NCBI GenBank assembly: GCA_014904985.1
Contig: MU128988.1
Coordinates: 72,105 to 103,005 of the forward strand
Length of the DNA: 30,901 nucleotides
Source of the DNA: Hydnum rufescens UP504
Lineage: Eukaryota > Basidiomycota > Agaricomycetes > Cantharellales > Hydnaceae
Reading direction: 5' to 3'
The notes below the pieces were generated by a model that worked only from the letters and a program-made list of their open reading frames with translations, ran no database searches and was not told the origin of the DNA. Positions 9,570 through 17,247 of this stretch are shown here, piece after piece. The translations under genes were made by a program, and so were the position numbers. The first letter of the stretch is position 1; every line of letters begins with the position of its first letter.

Positions 9570-9947
9570 ATCTCAGACTTGAACCTGCATGAACCCCCGA
9601 TCCCAAGACCACCAAATGAAGACCCACTGAGCCAAACCCCACAAGCCCAAACCCGCCAAACGAAGACCCTGCGACCCCAAATCCAAACAAAGACCCACCG
9701 AGCCAAACCCTGCGAGCCCAAACCCGCCAAACAAAGACTCCACGACCCCAAATCTGAACGAAGACCCGCCGAGCCAAACCCTGTGACCCCAAACCCGCCA
9801 AATGAAGACCCCGCGACCCCAAATCCAAACAAAGACCTGCCAAGCCAAACCCCGCAACCCCAAATCCAAATGAAGACCCACCGAGCCAAACCCCATGACC
9901 CCAAACCTGCTAAATGAAGACCTGCTGAGCCAACCCCCTGCACCAAG
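9570..9947 (+). repeat. Array exon replaced by 71-bp C-rich tandem repeats
   Basis: This exon-like segment of the right arm has no hairpin B. It is a run of about four and a half imperfect repeats of roughly 71 bp built from GAAGACCC, GAGCCAAACCC and CCCCAAATCC words. Long open frames exist in several frames on both strands simply because the repeat lacks stop codons. The translations are low-complexity, and I do not call them genes. Confidence 0.65.
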
Positions 9948-10047
9948 GTAAGTATACTTCTTTAACTACTTAAGAAGAGCAGCCTCTGGCTGCTCTTCTT
10001 GGGCACAGGGTGAGCCCCACTGGGTGACTATGTATATACTAATATAG
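9948..10047 (+). other. Intron-like module R5 with hairpin A (3' end uncertain)
   Basis: CCAAG|GTAAGT start and a perfect 13-bp hairpin A, 9972-9984 with 9988-10000 (AAGAAGAGCAGCC). The end is unclear: TATACTAATATAG at 10047 puts the branch-like site very close to the AG, so the true 3' site may be elsewhere or lost. Confidence 0.45.
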
Positions 10048-10085
10048 TAATAATAATAATAATAATAATATATTAATAAATAATG
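10048..10085. repeat. TAA microsatellite
   Basis: TAA repeats followed by AT-rich TATTAATAAATAA, between the last right-arm intron and the right terminal repeat. Confidence 0.8.
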
Positions 10086-10094
10086 CATCATTTG

Positions 10095-10187
10095 GCAGGG
10101 GCCCCCTGGTGTAAACATCTAGTTAGATATAATAAATGCAAGGCTCATTATATCTAATATGATGCAGAAAAGTGGCTGACCAGCCTG
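10095..10187 (-). repeat. Right terminal inverted repeat with subterminal hairpin
   Basis: Inverted counterpart of 3838-3930. From the outer end inward on the minus strand it reads CAGGCTGGTCAGCCAC, then a hairpin containing AATGAGCCTTGC and TCTAACTAGATG, then GGGGGCCCCTG. Stem sequence differs in detail from the left copy, but the order of parts is the same. Confidence 0.7.
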
Positions 10188-10195
10188 CCCTATCT
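10188..10195. repeat. 8-bp target site duplication, right copy
   Basis: CCCTATCT, matching 3830-3837. It overlaps the 3' splice-like end of intron M1, so the element appears to have landed at an exon-intron junction of the outer array. Confidence 0.7.
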
Positions 10196-10292
10196 GGAAT
10201 AAAGTGCATCAGTAAAAAAAATCCAAAGCAGTGCAAAAAGAGCAGCTTACACTGCTCTTTTGCACCACAACACTAAAAAAATAAAAAAAACC
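10194..10292 (-). other. Intron-like module M1 (type b)
   Basis: Minus strand ends TTATTCCAG and has a TACTGATGC branch-like site, but starts GTTTTT, so the 5' site looks decayed. Hairpin A is 10231-10245 with 10252-10265. Hairpin B, of the AGTACCCCACACCC type, is at 10298-10333. Confidence 0.45.
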
Positions 10293-10411
10293 TTGTAGTA
10301 CCCCACACCCACTGCAGTGGGCATGGGGTACTGTGGTCCATTGTTTGGGCATTGATAGTCAGGGTTCCAGGGGTTCTCACATGGGTATTTGTTCATGTGG
10401 GAAGTGATGAC

Positions 10412-10517
10412 CTATAATACAAGATTATATGTTAGTTAAGAGTCAAAGACCACACAAAAAGAGCAGCTTTTGCTGCTCTTTTTGCATGGCTGTAGCTACT
10501 GAGGGGGGGGGACTTAC
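10412..10517 (-). other. Intron-like module M2 (type a)
   Basis: Minus strand AAG|GTAAGT start, TTAACTAAC branch-like, TTATAG end, 106 bp. Hairpin A is 10455-10467 with 10472-10484. Hairpin B, of the GAACCACACACC type, is at 10527-10560. Confidence 0.6.
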
Positions 10518-10820
10518 CTTATATAGAACCACACACCTGCCATGGTGGGTGTGTGATTCCAGTCCCTTGTTTGGCATGTTGCTGTGGGTTGCATCTCCAT
10601 TTGGCATGGTGCTGTATGTCACATCATCATTGTGTCATTGTCATGTTGTTGTTGCATTGTGTTGCCATATATCATGGTGCTGCATCATGTAGTTGTGTAT
10701 TGTGGTGCTGTGTCACATTGCCATGTATTGCAGTGCCATGTGGCATTGCTGTTTGGGGTCTTGTCATTTCATGGGTCATCATCATGTGTGGGACAAGGTC
10801 CCCAATCTAGAATAAAGCAT

Positions 10821-11773
10821 TGTAGAAGGATAAAGTAAAAGAGAGGATCTGATTTACACATTTAGGGGTCTGGGAAACGCGGCTGTGAAAAGAATCACAT
10901 GATCAGAAAAGCAGAGAAGGTCCTAGAAAGAACAAGGGATGGAATATTAGATCACAATAGAAGCCTCTAGAATGGTAAGGAAGTTAGATGGGGGGATGAT
11001 AGAATGTTCTAGAATGGGTCCTTAAAGGTATAAATATCCCTGCAATCTGGCATGGTAAAACAACAAATCCAACACTAGGACTAGCTAGTAGAAGTTTGTC
11101 TCATAGATAGCTTCCTCTGAATCATAGTGATTGGCTGTTCCCTGGTATCAAGCCTTGTAAATTCACCTTGCCAGTGCAATTAAGTACCTCTGGTGTGGTC
11201 CAGCTAGTGAACAGAATGTGTGTAGTCCCACTAGTTGTAGAATAGCCCACTATAGTTAAAGCTCACTTGTATCTGAATCTGAATCTAAACCCAGGCATAG
11301 TGATCTGGTAAATACTGCATATCCAATACAGGCATAGTGACCTGATACAACCTCTCACCTGGACTCCAAGTAGCTGGAACCTTTTATTACATAATACACA
11401 GATATTGACACAATTGACATAGCACTACAGGCCATTACTCTCTTACAACACTAGACCACTACATTTCCAGTTTGTCTCATCCTTCCTTGACTTGACCTAG
11501 AGTCATACTACTTCTCCCTGAGGACCTGTATTGTGCCTTCTTGTCCAAGTCTGCAGCTTGCAAGTTGTAAGGTATTAATATTGTTCCACCTCAGTAGCAT
11601 GCAGTTCCTGCATACCTCTCCCACCTTCCTATAGCTTCTAGCTACACCTTGTGTACTTAGAGTGTCCTGTGAAACCTTGCACCATTCTCACTGACTAAGA
11701 CTGAGGCTCAAGTTGGACAGCTTGCCCTCAGAGTTCTGTGGTCATACAACCTAGACCATAAAACTCTTCTACA
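10821..11773 (+). mobile_element. Solo LTR, family B, inserted in an array intron
   Basis: 953 bp, starting TGTAGAAG and ending CTTCTACA, with near-identical 5-bp flanks AGCAT and GGCAT. On the plus strand it contains a TATA-like TATAAATA at 11029-11036 and, just upstream, GAATGTTCTAGAA at 11002-11014. The latter fits the heat shock element pattern of alternating GAA/TTC units spaced by 2 bp. It is unrelated in sequence to family A. No second LTR or pol genes lie nearby, so it is a solo LTR left by recombination. Confidence 0.75.
11002..11036 (+). promoter_or_regulatory. Heat-shock-element-like site and TATA box in LTR B
   Basis: GAA-tg-TTC-ta-GAA at 11002-11014 and TATAAATA at 11029-11036. 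This matches the known HSF binding pattern of three inverted 5-bp units. Response to heat is inference. Confidence 0.5.
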
Positions 11774-11960
11774 GGCATGTTAGTAAAAAAGATTCCAAAG
11801 CAATGCAAAAAGAGCAGCTTTCACTACTCTTTTTTCACCATTGTGTCTACTACAAGGAAGGCTCACCTTAGACCACACACCCACAGTCATGGGTGTGTGG
11901 TTGTGTGCTTGCCTTTTCAGGCAGTTGCCTATTTTGGTTTGGAGATGGGAAGAGAGATTT

Positions 11961-12040
11961 CAGGCTGGTCAGTCCCCTGTGGGACCTAATTTAGGTACCA
12001 CTTTCAGGGCAGAAAATGGTACCTAATAGGTCCCCCAGAC
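11961..12040 (+). mobile_element. DNA transposon terminus with subterminal hairpin
   Basis: Starts CAGGCTGGTCAG, the terminus shared with 956, 3838, 10187 and 29181. The inner palindrome pairs GGGACCTAATTTAGGTACCA with TGGTACCTAATAGGTCCC (about 11979-12033). It interrupts an array exon. No right end was found, and the MITE at 12140 follows closely. Confidence 0.5.
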
Positions 12041-12137
12041 CTTACAGCCAAAATCAGGCCATTCCAATTCAGTTTTTTGGCTATCTGTCAGCCAATCCAT
12101 GGCTGTGCTATATTATATACTTATTTATTATTATTAC

Positions 12138-12723
12138 TACAGTCATTCCCCACTATTTGATATACCCCATTATTTGATTGTTTTGCATTTTCTTGCTCAA
12201 TTCTGAATGTACACCTTATTGCTCTGGCACCATAATAGGTGCTCACTTGATGAACATGTGTGCCAAATTTGGTGCTAAATGCTGCAGAAATGAGGTAGCT
12301 AGGAGACTGATATATCACAAAATTCTGCTTGTAATAGTCGCAGTCACAAGCCAATTTCTCCAGAGCTATATACCAAGAAATATCATGTGAGCTACCATGG
12401 GGGGGACTCTGAGGGTGCTATGGGGGCATCAGGAAATGGATCAGAGGGTGGGGGTAGCAAGGGTAGAGGTGAGTAGTGGCAAATAAATGGAAAGTGTCAC
12501 ATGGTCACACATGTGCAATCAGTGGGAATTTGCCGATTCTGGGACCCCACTGAAAGACTTGCACATACCACACCACACTCAGAGTTTCAGGATACCAATT
12601 TTTTATCCTGGGTAGTTATGATACTTGTACATATCCCTTCCAATTTGGGGCCAATTTTGAGTTAAATTGCAAGCTATAGAGGACTTTGAGTAAACTACAT
12701 GCAAATAGTGGGGAATGACTGTA
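12138..12723. mobile_element. TA-flanked MITE, Tc1/mariner (pogo-like)
   Basis: Inverted ends CAGTCATTCCCCACTATTTG start at 12140, with the complement ending at 12721. TA at 12138-12139 and 12722-12723 is the target duplication expected of the Tc1/mariner superfamily; CAGT ends are common in its pogo branch. The 582-bp interior has no transposase frame, so this is a non-autonomous copy. A TTA microsatellite flanks it on both sides, a plausible TA-rich landing site. Confidence 0.8.
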
Positions 12724-12780
12724 CTATTATTATTATTATACTATTATTATATACATATTATGCTATATACATATTATCCC
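12724..12780. repeat. ATT-rich microsatellite
   Basis: ATT repeats and TATACATATTA words between the MITE and the next array segment. Confidence 0.75.
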
Positions 12781-13014
12781 CCCCCCAAGGGTCTGCCACC
12801 ACAGGGGGGGATGGTTCATGTGGGTCATGCACCTGTATATACCCACCACACCTGCTGAAGTGGGTGGGGTTCACATGCCCTGATTGGGGACTGGCTCCAT
12901 TTGGGCACTCCCTCAAGGGGCCAGTTTTCATTTGCAGGCTCATTTGTGGTTATCATTGGCAGTGTCATTTGGTGGATTTGTATTTGGAGGTTTGCCTAGG
13001 TTCTGGTCTAGGAT
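12781..13014 (-). repeat. Array exon M4 with hairpin B, downstream intron lost
   Basis: Hairpin B-like CCCACCACACCTGC...GTGGGTGGGG is at about 12840-12871. The exon continues in the minus direction from intron M5, but its own following intron is not recognisable at 12724-12800. It was probably lost or cut by the neighbouring insertions. Confidence 0.45.
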
Positions 13015-13131
13015 CTAAAGAAATAATTAAGGAAACATTAGTTGAATATTAATGCAGTGCAAAAAGAGCAGCTTATGCTGCTCTTTTTGTGCCACATGAA
13101 GAAATAAAATAAAAATAAAAATAAAACATAC
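13015..13131 (-). other. Intron-like module M5 (type b)
   Basis: Minus strand GAG|GTATGT start, branch-like CAACTAATG, end TTCTTTAG at 13015 (or ATCCTAG at 13008). Hairpin A is 13059-13072 with 13077-13090. Hairpin B, AGTACCCCACAC type, is at 13137-13170. Confidence 0.55.
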
Positions 13132-13261
13132 CTCCTAGTACCCCACACTCACTGCAGTGGTGTGGGGTACTGAGGCTGTGTACATTGGCAGTTCATATGG
13201 GTGTTGATACAGGGGGGCACAGGGGTTTTGTGTTGGTATTCATTTGCAGGGGCATTGAGAC

Positions 13262-13368
13262 CTGTGAGATAAATTTTTTAATTAGTTAAGAATCAAAAAC
13301 CATGCAAAAAGAGCAGCTTCACTGCTCTTTTTGCATGGCTGTAGGTACTGAGGGGGGTGAGGACTTAC
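13262..13368 (-). other. Intron-like module M6 (type a)
   Basis: Minus strand AG|GTAAGT start, TTAACTAATT branch-like, end CTCACAG, 107 bp. Hairpin A is a perfect 16-bp stem, 13301-13316 with 13323-13338. Hairpin B, GAACCACACACC type, is at 13378-13411. Confidence 0.55.
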
Positions 13369-13594
13369 CTGATATAGAACCACACACCCACCAGGGTGGG
13401 TGTGTGATTCTGTGCCCTTGTTTGGCATGTTGCTGTGGGCTTTGGTGCAGTCATGTCATTGGCCCATTGCTGTGTCACATTGGTGTATCATGTTGCTGTG
13501 TATTGTGTTGCCACATCACATTGCCATGTGGCACATTGCTGTTTGGGCTCTTGTCATTTCATGGGTTATTGTCTTGCGTTGGACAGGCCCCAAT

Positions 13595-13700
13595 CTAGAA
13601 TAATGCATGTCAGTAAAAAAAAAATTCCAAAGCAGTGCAAAAGAGCAGCTTATGCTGCTCTTTTTGCACCACAAGAATAAAAAATGAAAAGAAATCTTAC
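13595..13700 (-). other. Intron-like module M7 (type b)
   Basis: Minus strand starts GTAAGA and ends ATTATTCTAG, with TTACTGACATG branch-like, 106 bp. Hairpin A is at about 13634-13669. Hairpin B at 13707-13742 is a perfect 36-bp palindrome. Confidence 0.6.
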
Positions 13701-13857
13701 TTTGTAGTACCCCACACCCACTGCAGTGGGTGTGGGGTACTGGAGCTGTACTCCAGCTTGTATGTGCAGCAGTTTGTACAGGTCCCCTCATCTGGGTGTT
13801 GATGGGCAGGGTTATGGGGGTCCTTGCATGGGTATTCATTCATGCAGGAGTGGTGAC

Positions 13858-13960
13858 CTAGAATATAAGATTATACATTAGTTAAGAGTTAAAGACCACA
13901 CAAGGGGAGCAGCTTTCACTGCTCTTTTTGCATGCCTGTGGTTACTGGGGGGGGACTCAC
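13858..13960 (-). other. Intron-like module M8 (type a)
   Basis: Minus strand starts GTGAGT and ends TATTCTAG, with TTAACTAATG branch-like, 103 bp. Hairpin A (about 13900-13935) has mismatches on one side. Hairpin B is at 13969-14001. This is the outermost recognisable module; a further CTAG lies at 14082 but no hairpin A follows. Confidence 0.55.
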
Positions 13961-14082
13961 ATTATATAGTACCACACACCTGCCATGGTGGGTGTATGGT
14001 TCCTGGGGCCTCATTTGGCATGGTTGTGTCCTTGTTTGGCATGTTGCCATAGGTTGTGTTGCTGTGTGTCGCATTACAGCTC

Positions 14083-14990
14083 TAGATGGAGTATAGATAT
14101 ATCAAACACAGTATGGGACCATGTTTCATTGATATATGGGAGACAGTAAATACCAATGGTAACCTTACCATGGCTGATGTATCATGATATATCAATACCA
14201 CAATAGCAGAAAAATGGCCCCTCATCACCATTGGCTTGCTTGTCATTGCCCATATAAATATAATTACTATATCAGGTATTTCCAAATTAGGATATTACCA
14301 AATGCAGATGGCCAAATTAGGTATTTTAATTACATAATTTAATAATATAATAGTATACACCTGCTGCCCGTGACTATCACACAAAACCCACCACCACTCT
14401 ATCACTAATTATTGCCTCTGTACTGGGAGTGACAGTATACATGTACATACCATATTCACATGGAAAGGAATTGTTGTGCAGTGGCTTACTTGGAGTCAGA
14501 GGTCGCAGTGACAAGATACTTTGGGTGGACTTTACATCCACTGAAACTCATGGATATGGATAGGCATGAATGCTGATTCAGGATTGTGAAGTGAGCTTCC
14601 TATGGGATGTGGGCATGTCCCCAGTCATGCAGTTGTGTTGCTCAAAACAGAAGTGCTGAAGTGCTGAAGTGCTGCATAATGTGGGTTGTGGACCAAGGCC
14701 CTAGTGAAGAGAAGGGTGTGCCTCATGGCCACAGTCACAGTAAGCCCAGCCCAATAGTAAGACTGTAGGTTGCAGAGTGCATGCATGTATGTGAGACTGA
14801 CATTTGGTTTTAGCCAGCAATAACTTGACTTGGATATTTTTATGAATCATGATGTATTGGTAGACTAAACTAGTGAGCTATATGACATAATATAACTATT
14901 TTTTATGTGACAAACACATGTGTTCCAATGCCCAAGAGACATCTTTGACAGTGGATGTTCACTTCTTCACCTCTTCACCTTTACCAAGAG
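14083..14990. other. Non-coding, nothing recognised beyond short inverted repeats
   Basis: Begins with GATATATCAAA...TTTCATTGATATAT (about 14094-14136) and another GATATATCAATACC near 14187, which look like remnants of a transposon end. The rest has no supported gene; the one minus-strand frame of 67 codons has no recognisable motif. Confidence 0.4.
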
Positions 14991-15025
14991 CAGCATTTCC
15001 CCACCTAATGCACCCTCAAAATAGT

Positions 15026-15071
15026 ACCTCTTAGGTGGTTTGAGTTTGCATCTGCAAACCACCTAAGAGGT
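15026..15071. repeat. Perfect 17-bp hairpin
   Basis: ACCTCTTAGGTGGTTTG at 15026-15042 pairs exactly with 15055-15071. The CCTNTTAGG core resembles the subterminal hairpins of the CA..GGTCAGCC element family. Confidence 0.7.
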
Positions 15072-15078
15072 GTTCTGA

Positions 15079-15365
15079 GCATAGGTGTGTCTAAGACATG
15101 CCTAAGGGGTATTTTTGGGGAAATTTTTTTTCTAAGTTCACTATATAGACATGTCTAAAATAGCCCACCGCAGGTGCTGCCCAGGAGGGTTTGTTCACTG
15201 GCTGGAGAGTGTTACAGGTCTAATTTAGGCATGTCTAATAAGATATTTCCTGGAGCCTTAGAGGTGTCTATCATCCTTACTGTGTGTCTACTGGTGTCTA
15301 AATCAACATTTTGAGCCCAGGACCTCTGGTGGCAGTACTAATAGGTGTCTAATGTTGTCTAGATC
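15079..15365. repeat. Cluster of TAGGYRTGTCTA motifs
   Basis: About eight partial or full copies of TAGGTGTGTCTA/TAGGCATGTCTA in both orientations, including an inverted pair at 15081-15105. Dense short repeats next to an end are a known feature of hAT-type and KDZ-type transposons, where they bind transposase. Here that is inference. Confidence 0.5.
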
Positions 15366-16300
15366 CAATAATAATCCAATAATAATGGTGCTATTTGTAG
15401 GGGTTTTCTGCCAATGTTCAGAAGAAAACAAGAGCAAGTCAAATGACAGAGTCTAGACTTAGTCTTTAGTAAACAACAAGGAACTGGTTCTTATTACTGA
15501 GATAGGCGTAAAAATCAAGGGCTGGATATAGGGGTAGAGAGAGTGTGTGGAGGTTTGGATGAAAGAGATGAAAGGTTGAAAGGTTGGTGAATAAGGGCTA
15601 AAGCGTGAGAAGGGTGTGAAGTTGATCAAGAACTTAGGTAAGACTTGTTACAGGTTACTAAGGGCCTTAAATCCTCTCCAAGTGTACTGAAGATCTTCCT
15701 CTTGATAAGCTGTGCTAGACTTATTTATGCTAGGCTTAAGCTATTGAGGGCTTGGTCTTCCAATACTCGTGAAGTCAGATTTCTCCTTTTCTACTGTAGA
15801 ACTTAGTCTAGTGTGGCTAAGGTGATCTGAATGTGTGAAGAAAAGAGGGATTGCTAAGGAGCTACCTCCAGATTTCTTCTGGGTGTGTGAAGAATAGAGA
15901 GACTGCTGGGGCTACCTCTTTTTTCTTGTTCTTCTACCTAAGATTCCCCCTCCTTTTATGCCTGTCAGAGAGCCCCTATTATGAAGCATTCCCCTGCCTA
16001 GTTATAGAAGGATGGGAAATGAACCTTTTGTTCTATCCTAAAAATAACCTATGACTCATCTATGACTCATATGCCTTATTGTTCCTAAATGAACTTATTG
16101 TTCTACCCTAAAAATATCTTATGACTCACACATTCTAGAAGGGTGTAGCACAGCAATGGTTCTAGGAGGGTGGAGTCCATGTTCTAGAAGAGCACAGCAT
16201 CTCCTAATGGTGTTGCTATGGTGCCTTTATGAGGTCTAATTTAGGGTTGCTATGGCCCTTAATGTTTCCCTCAATATTGACTACCATTTGTGGATCAAAA
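15366..16300 (-). mobile_element. LTR-like region with minus-strand promoter signals (ends not found)
   Basis: On the minus strand, two TTCTAGAA sites (16182-16189 and 16133-16140) and three TGACTCA sites (16122, 16063, 16052 on the plus strand) precede a TATA-like ATAAAAGG at 15952-15959. Part of the upstream segment is duplicated with a 70-bp period (16021 and 16091). This is the layout of an LTR U3, and it lies downstream of a minus-strand ORF and a pol-related fragment, where a 3' LTR would sit. No TG...CA ends or target duplication could be fixed. Confidence 0.35.
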
Positions 16301-16415
16301 GGACTCTTAAGTTCTGAGGCTAGCCTTACCAGGTTACCTAATTACATGTCTAGGTCACCCAGCTTTACTAGTGTGGCTGCCTGGTAAGACTTAGAGCTGA
16401 AATAGCCTAAAAAGC

Positions 16416-16446
16416 ATTTCTTTGACCCAGATATGCTTGTACTTCT
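16416..16446 (-). repeat. 31-bp identity with the gypsy pol remnant
   Basis: Identical to 28234-28264. On the minus strand both are in frame for EVQAYLGQRN. Here the frame reads in from about 16497 and stops three codons after this motif; in the pol remnant it lies between RNase H and integrase. This is probably a fragment of the same retrotransposon family. Confidence 0.65.
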
Positions 16447-16551
16447 ACAAGTGGCACAGACTTTTCATCACAGTCCCTTGTGATCACTGCAGCTTTACAA
16501 GGCTTTTTGGATGAGTGGAGACTTTTATTCTCTCAAAAACGCAGACTACAT

Positions 16552-17073
16552 CTAGGTATCAAGGTCATAGTCCTGCAAGGTTCTAATGAAGATAGCTCTT
16601 GAGCATGTCTCAGGGTCTACTTTGTCCTCTACCAAAAGATGTAGGAAAACACTTGCAAAAGGATCTTTTGATTTAGAGTCAAAACCATTGTGGGATGACT
16701 GCACTTTGTGGCTGTCACTGTCATTGGTATTGGCCTCATCGTTGTTAGGGGTCGTAGGTGGTTCTGAAGTAGTGTCCTCTTGGTTGAAGCAAAACTTGAT
16801 GTTGACGATTTGTGCATGGATAAGAGTAAGAGGAGATGTTGTAGTGTCATTGGTGAACCAGCCATGATCACCAGTGCGATACTGCAAGTAACATGATTGA
16901 GGGTTATTGATATCAAGCCTCATCATAAGGTGGGTGTAGATGGACGGTGTTCCTATCCACCAGGTTAGTGTAGGGAAGCTGCCCTGTCCTTGCCCACACA
17001 CACCTTTTTGGATATGGGCCTTGCATGGTTTCTCAGGAGTTGTAGATGTCATCGCAGTAGTTGTTGTCGACAT
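16552..17073 (-). CDS. Hypothetical protein, 173 aa
   Basis: An uninterrupted 173-codon frame of unknown function. The N-terminus is Thr/Ser-rich, the middle contains GDHGWFTND and VNIKFCFNQED, and the C-terminal part is acidic and Asn/Ser-rich before FLHLLVEDKVDPETC. I recognise no domain. It is the longest open frame in this part and no stop breaks it. Just before the ATG on the minus strand lies GTGAGA...AACTAAC...GCCAG, which resembles a very short intron. The pol-related fragment at 16416 and an LTR-like region lie downstream on the same strand, so it may be a gag-like or accessory retrotransposon protein. It could also be chance. Confidence 0.35.
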   Translation of the reverse strand: MSTTTTAMTSTTPEKPCKAHIQKGVCGQGQGSFPTLTWWIGTPSIYTHLMMRLDINNPQSCYLQYRTGDHGWFTNDTTTSPLTLIHAQIVNIKFCFNQEDTTSEPPTTPNNDEANTNDSDSHKVQSSHNGFDSKSKDPFASVFLHLLVEDKVDPETCSRAIFIRTLQDYDLDT

Positions 17074-17247
17074 CTGGCTACTTCGTGAGTGTTAGTTTCT
17101 CACCTGCCCTTGGCATGGCCTTGGGACTTACATATCACTGGTGAATGAGAGATGGAGGAGACAGTGTGTTATGAGGTGTGGTTTGGGGCTCTTTAAGTGC
17201 TGGGACGGATATATGTCAGTGGTTAGTTTGAAAATACCTGTATATGG

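Larger units (their letters stand above)
3838..10187. mobile_element. Composite foldback-like DNA transposon with exon-intron arms
   Basis: A 6.35-kb element (about 5.07 kb without the nested solo LTR) flanked by CCCTATCT duplications. Its ends are inverted (CAACCCGGTCAGCCAC left, CAGGCTGGTCAGCCAC right after inversion), and each end continues into a similar hairpin. The two arms are tandem arrays of hairpin-bearing exon-intron modules: eight introns on the minus strand on the left, five on the plus strand on the right. Both read outward from the 652-bp palindrome at 7909-8560. No transposase is visible, so it would be non-autonomous. Long inverted repeats made of tandem subrepeats recall Drosophila Foldback elements. 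The hAT/KDZ assignment rests only on the 8-bp duplication and CA ends. Confidence 0.65.
10807..11876 (-). other. Intron-like module M3 split by a solo LTR
   Basis: Minus strand starts GTGAGC at 11876 and ends ATTCTAG at 10807. Without the LTR at 10821-11773 and one duplicated target site the length is about 112 bp, the normal size. Hairpin A (about 11809-11840) is mismatched. Hairpin B is at 11880-11904. Confidence 0.5.

Noticed and set aside
9553..9946. Long overlapping frames of 96-126 codons on both strands
   Set aside because: They are a by-product of a C-rich 71-bp tandem repeat with few stop codons; several frames are open at once and the translations are low-complexity.
4476..13935. 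Hairpin A copies as rho-independent terminators or a CRISPR array
   Set aside because: They lie inside intron-like segments with GT...AG ends, spacing is irregular, and the context is eukaryotic; there are no unique spacers of constant length.
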